Positions 62,005 through 64,000 of a stretch of DNA of 64,000 nucleotides are shown piece by piece (within the stretch, counting starts at the first letter, position 1; each line of letters starts with the position of its first letter). The notes beneath the pieces are model-generated. The model did not search any database, had not been told where the DNA came from, and worked only from the letters and a program-made list of their open reading frames with translations. The translations under genes were made by a program, and so were the position numbers. This DNA comes from Burkholderiaceae bacterium (lineage in GTDB: Bacteria; Pseudomonadota; Gammaproteobacteria; Burkholderiales; Burkholderiaceae_C): positions 372,001-436,000 of the forward strand of contig JAKLLA010000001.1 in assembly GCA_023150375.1 (NCBI GenBank), in the 5' to 3' direction.

Positions 62005-63240
62005 ATGCCGCTCAAACCCCTTACTGCCGTTCTCGACCTGCCCTTCGCCACCCCGGACGGCAGGGTCATCACGAAGCCGGGCTATGACCGTGACAGTGCG
62101 ATGTATCTCGCCCTGGATCGGCACTGGTCGCCGACAGTGCCTGTGCGGCCCAGCAAAGACCAGTTGCGCGCCGCGCTGGTCGACATGCTGGCGCCGTGGT
62201 CGGGTTACCGGTTCACGTCGCCGGACGATGCCGCAGGACTTGTGTCTGCGGTGCTGTCTGCCCTGTGCCGCCCCGTCCTGCGCACCTGCCCGGCCGTGCT
62301 CTTCGACGCAGCGCAGCAGGGCAGCGGGAAGACGAAGGCAGCACTAGCTTTGGGGGCGCTGGTCGAAGGTCGCATCCCCGGGATCGCCACCCTTCCCGCT
62401 GGCGACGAAGAGGTGCGAAAGATGCTGCTGTCCTATGGTGTCGACCATGCGCGCAGCCTTTGCATCGATAACCTGATCGGGCATGTGAAGAGTGCCGCGC
62501 TTACGGGGATGTTGACCTCGGGCCGGCTGTCTGGTCGCGTGCTCGGGTCTACGAAGACAGTCGACATCGCCGCCCACTTCCTGCTCACGCTCACGGGAAA
62601 CAATGCGTCGGTCGACGCCGACCTGCTGCGCCGCACCGTCTGGGTCCGGATCAACGCCGGGGACAGGCCTACGCACCGGAGCTTCGAGTTCGACCCTGTG
62701 GAAACAGCCCTGCAGCTGCGCAGGCGCATCGCTGTCGCTGCCTGCACGCTGTGGCGCGGCTACTTCGAGGCCGGCGCGCCGACAGTGGTTCGGGGCGATG
62801 CCGGCGGGTTCTCGGACTGGAACAAGCTGTGCCGACAGCCTGTGCTGTGGTTGGCCCGGGAAGGGCTGGCCGACAGCCTGCCTTGGGGGGTGGGCGACCC
62901 GGCCGCGTCCATGCTCTCGGACGCATCGGCGACCGACCCCGAGCTGGGCACGCTGGGCGACCTGCTCGAGGCCCTGGAGGAGTGCAGCGGCGGACAGCCG
63001 TTCACCGCAGTCGAGGCGCAGCACTGGTTCCGGATCGGGGCCAGCCGCAGCGACAGGAGTCCCGAGGGTCGGGTGCACTCCGCACTGTGGGACTTGACGA
63101 AGCAGCGCGAGCTGTCGTCGCAAAGCATCGGCCGGGTCCTGCTCAACCGCCGGGACCGGTCCGTCGGCGGGCTGTGCTTGCGGGCTGGCGCGAAGCGTCA
63201 GGGAAGCCTTCTTTGGGCCGTAACCCGGTCCACTCACTGA
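62005..63240 (+). CDS. P-loop replicative helicase-like ATPase of the element
   Basis: Protein of 411 residues. Walker A is AQQGSGKTKAALAL (about 103-116), the Walker B-like segment is ARSLCIDNLIG (about 149-159), the sensor-1 Asn lies in LLTLTGNNAS (about 193-202), and a probable arginine finger is in LLRRTVWVRINAG. This layout matches AAA+/SF3-like helicases attached to primases in phages and plasmids. The C-terminal third (about 290-411) may be a winged-helix DNA-binding domain. It starts 9 bp after the primase stop. Confidence 0.7.
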   Translation: MPLKPLTAVLDLPFATPDGRVITKPGYDRDSAMYLALDRHWSPTVPVRPSKDQLRAALVDMLAPWSGYRFTSPDDAAGLVSAVLSALCRPVLRTCPAVLFDAAQQGSGKTKAALALGALVEGRIPGIATLPAGDEEVRKMLLSYGVDHARSLCIDNLIGHVKSAALTGMLTSGRLSGRVLGSTKTVDIAAHFLLTLTGNNASVDADLLRRTVWVRINAGDRPTHRSFEFDPVETALQLRRRIAVAACTLWRGYFEAGAPTVVRGDAGGFSDWNKLCRQPVLWLAREGLADSLPWGVGDPAASMLSDASATDPELGTLGDLLEALEECSGGQPFTAVEAQHWFRIGASRSDRSPEGRVHSALWDLTKQRELSSQSIGRVLLNRRDRSVGGLCLRAGAKRQGSLLWAVTRSTH

Positions 63241-63256
63241 CCTGTCGCCGACTTTT

Positions 63257-63374
63257 GGGGGGCTGGGGGGATAAGGGGGATATTTCCAATCAAGTCTACC
63301 CCCCTATTCATTGTTTCCCGTATTGGTTGAAAACATCCCCCGCATCCCCCTATCCTCACATACCCCGGGGGTAT
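63257..63374. other. G-tract and palindrome segment after the helicase gene (candidate replication origin)
   Basis: Three G-tracts (63257-63262, 63265-63270, 63275-63279) include two direct copies of GGGGGATA. The mirrored CCCCCTAT occurs at 63300-63307 and 63346-63353. ATACCCCGGGGGTAT (63360-63374) is a perfect 15-bp dyad. An AT-rich stretch lies between them (about 63305-63336). The gap 63241-63385 carries no gene. Iteron-like repeats beside an AT-rich stretch just after primase and helicase genes fit a satellite origin, but a promoter/operator role is equally possible. Confidence 0.45.
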
Positions 63375-63385
63375 AGGACACCAAA

Positions 63386-63844
63386 ATGAACGAATCGGAA
63401 GCCGAAAACACTGGGCCCGCCCGCCCGCCTGAGACTGTCAGCGAGCGCGGATCGGCCTACCTGCTGGCCCTGACGATGGGCAGCGAAGGCCTGCCGCCGG
63501 CCGCGGCCCTCGAGGAACTGAGACAGCGGGTTGCCCGCCTGCGCGACCCGACGTCGCCCGCGGCCCTCGAAGAGCTGTCGGGGCATCTCCCCCTCCTGGA
63601 TGCGCTCTGGCAGCGGATGGCGGCCGAGGCGGTGCGCGCCAAGCGCCCGGATGACCGCGCCCGCCTGCTCAGGGCAGCGCTGCATGCGCAGGCCGCCTAC
63701 GGACGTACCGTCGCCCTCCTGCACGGCCTGGAGCTGCAGCGCCGGGGTCTGGCTGCGGTCTCGGTCGGCAGCAGGCCCGGACGCGCCCCGTCCCTCGGGC
63801 ATGACGGCGGGGGCAACCCCGACGACCTGGAGGCGCTGCCGTGA
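63386..63844 (+). CDS. Hypothetical protein of the element
   Basis: Protein of 152 residues, mostly helical (about 40-125, rich in Ala, Leu, Arg and Glu), with no membrane segment or known motif. The ATG at 63386 follows AGGA at 63375-63378. Its stop overlaps the GTG of the next gene. I cannot assign a function; a small packaging or regulatory subunit is one guess without direct support. Confidence 0.55.
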   Translation: MNESEAENTGPARPPETVSERGSAYLLALTMGSEGLPPAAALEELRQRVARLRDPTSPAALEELSGHLPLLDALWQRMAAEAVRAKRPDDRARLLRAALHAQAAYGRTVALLHGLELQRRGLAAVSVGSRPGRAPSLGHDGGGNPDDLEALP

Positions 63845-64000
63845 CCAGACCCGGACAGGACAGCGGGGACGGCAACGTCCACCCCACCGGCGGGCCGGTG
63901 CCCGGGGTCGGGGTCGGGGTCGGGCAGCGGGTCGGGGTCGGACAGCAGGGCGAGCAGTGCGGGCGGGCCGAGCAGGGCGAACAGCGCCAGCAGGCCGGCG
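63841..64000 (+). CDS. Partial hypothetical protein with low-complexity N-terminus
   Basis: Starts at GTG 63841, overlapping the previous stop (GTGA), and stays open to the window end (53 codons visible). The sequence is low complexity: a Gly-Val run encoded by repeated GGGGTC, then Gln/Glu/Arg-rich residues. Coupling to the previous gene supports a real gene, but it could also be a chance reading of GC-rich repeats. Confidence 0.4.
   Translation, partial: MTRPGQDSGDGNVHPTGGPVPGVGVGVGQRVGVGQQGEQCGRAEQGEQRQQAG

Larger units (their letters stand above)
57310..64000 (+). mobile_element. Integrative element (left part), beside tRNA-Leu, running off the window
   Basis: From just right of tRNA-Leu the gene content changes abruptly: integrase, unknown, two small DNA-binding proteins, primase-like and helicase-like proteins, and unknowns, all on one strand with tightly overlapping stops and starts. 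Base and codon use also differ from the chromosome, for example ACA Thr codons within frequent GACAGT words. The order integrase, small HTH, primase, helicase, origin-like repeats resembles phage satellites (PICI/SaPI-like) and some integrative replicons. No capsid, terminase or conjugation gene is visible in this part. The right end and att repeats lie outside the window. Confidence 0.8.

Noticed and set aside
63257-63279. G-quadruplex
   Set aside because: Only three G-tracts lie close together on that strand; a fourth is missing, so a simple intramolecular quadruplex is not supported.

Overview
The window is high-GC DNA from a betaproteobacterium, most likely order Burkholderiales (Rubrivivax/Leptothrix/Sphaerotilus-like). 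I base this on base composition, on the block rpsP-rimM-trmD-rplS followed by a CoA pyrophosphatase, a CobD/AmpE-like protein, rsgA, an M48 peptidase and orn, and on the many branched-chain-type ABC and acyl-CoA genes. Nothing in the window fixes genus or species.

Layout. 0-4.4 kb: cytochrome c maturation genes ccmABCDE (ccmE cut by the window edge) behind a Crp/Fnr-type regulator that has a perfect FNR-type box in front of it, plus a small lipoprotein. 4.5-12.7 kb: a large divergent class A penicillin-binding protein and, transcribed away from it, an RND efflux adaptor and pump. 12.7-37.2 kb: an aromatic and acyl-CoA catabolic region. It holds vanillate demethylase oxygenase (vanA) and vanR with two VanR-type operators, a nitronate monooxygenase, a secreted PHB-depolymerase/feruloyl-esterase-type hydrolase, two thiolases, two tandem family I CoA-transferases, an enoyl-CoA hydratase, a feruloyl-CoA synthase, an SDR dehydrogenase, a complete branched-chain-type ABC importer (with a permease-ATPase fusion), an acyl-CoA dehydrogenase, a MarR regulator and a chemoreceptor. 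Together these look like uptake, CoA activation and beta-oxidation of phenylpropanoid (hydroxycinnamate-type) side chains, feeding vanillate-type products to VanA. The substrate is inferred.

37.2-57.3 kb: housekeeping genes. These are orn, an M48 protease, rsgA, the ribosomal protein/tRNA modification operon with its terminator and three tandem REP-like units, a phosphate transporter pair with a PHO-box-like repeat, folK-pcnB, HAD-hda, perM, a SirB1-type protein, murJ, rpsT with a strong terminator, a ferredoxin-reductase fusion, an epimerase-like protein, a rhomboid protease and tRNA-Leu(CAA).

57.3-64.0 kb: the left part of an integrative element that runs off the right edge. Its order is tyrosine integrase, unknown gene, two small helix-turn-helix proteins, a putative archaeo-eukaryotic-type primase (PrimPol), a P-loop replicative helicase-like protein, a repeat-rich noncoding segment that could be an origin, and two unknown genes. 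The hexamer GACAGT/ACTGTC is strikingly frequent here and clustered in palindromes and repeats around the integrase gene. The architecture resembles phage-satellite or integrative replicons but matches no named family that I can identify from sequence alone. It is the best candidate for something undescribed.
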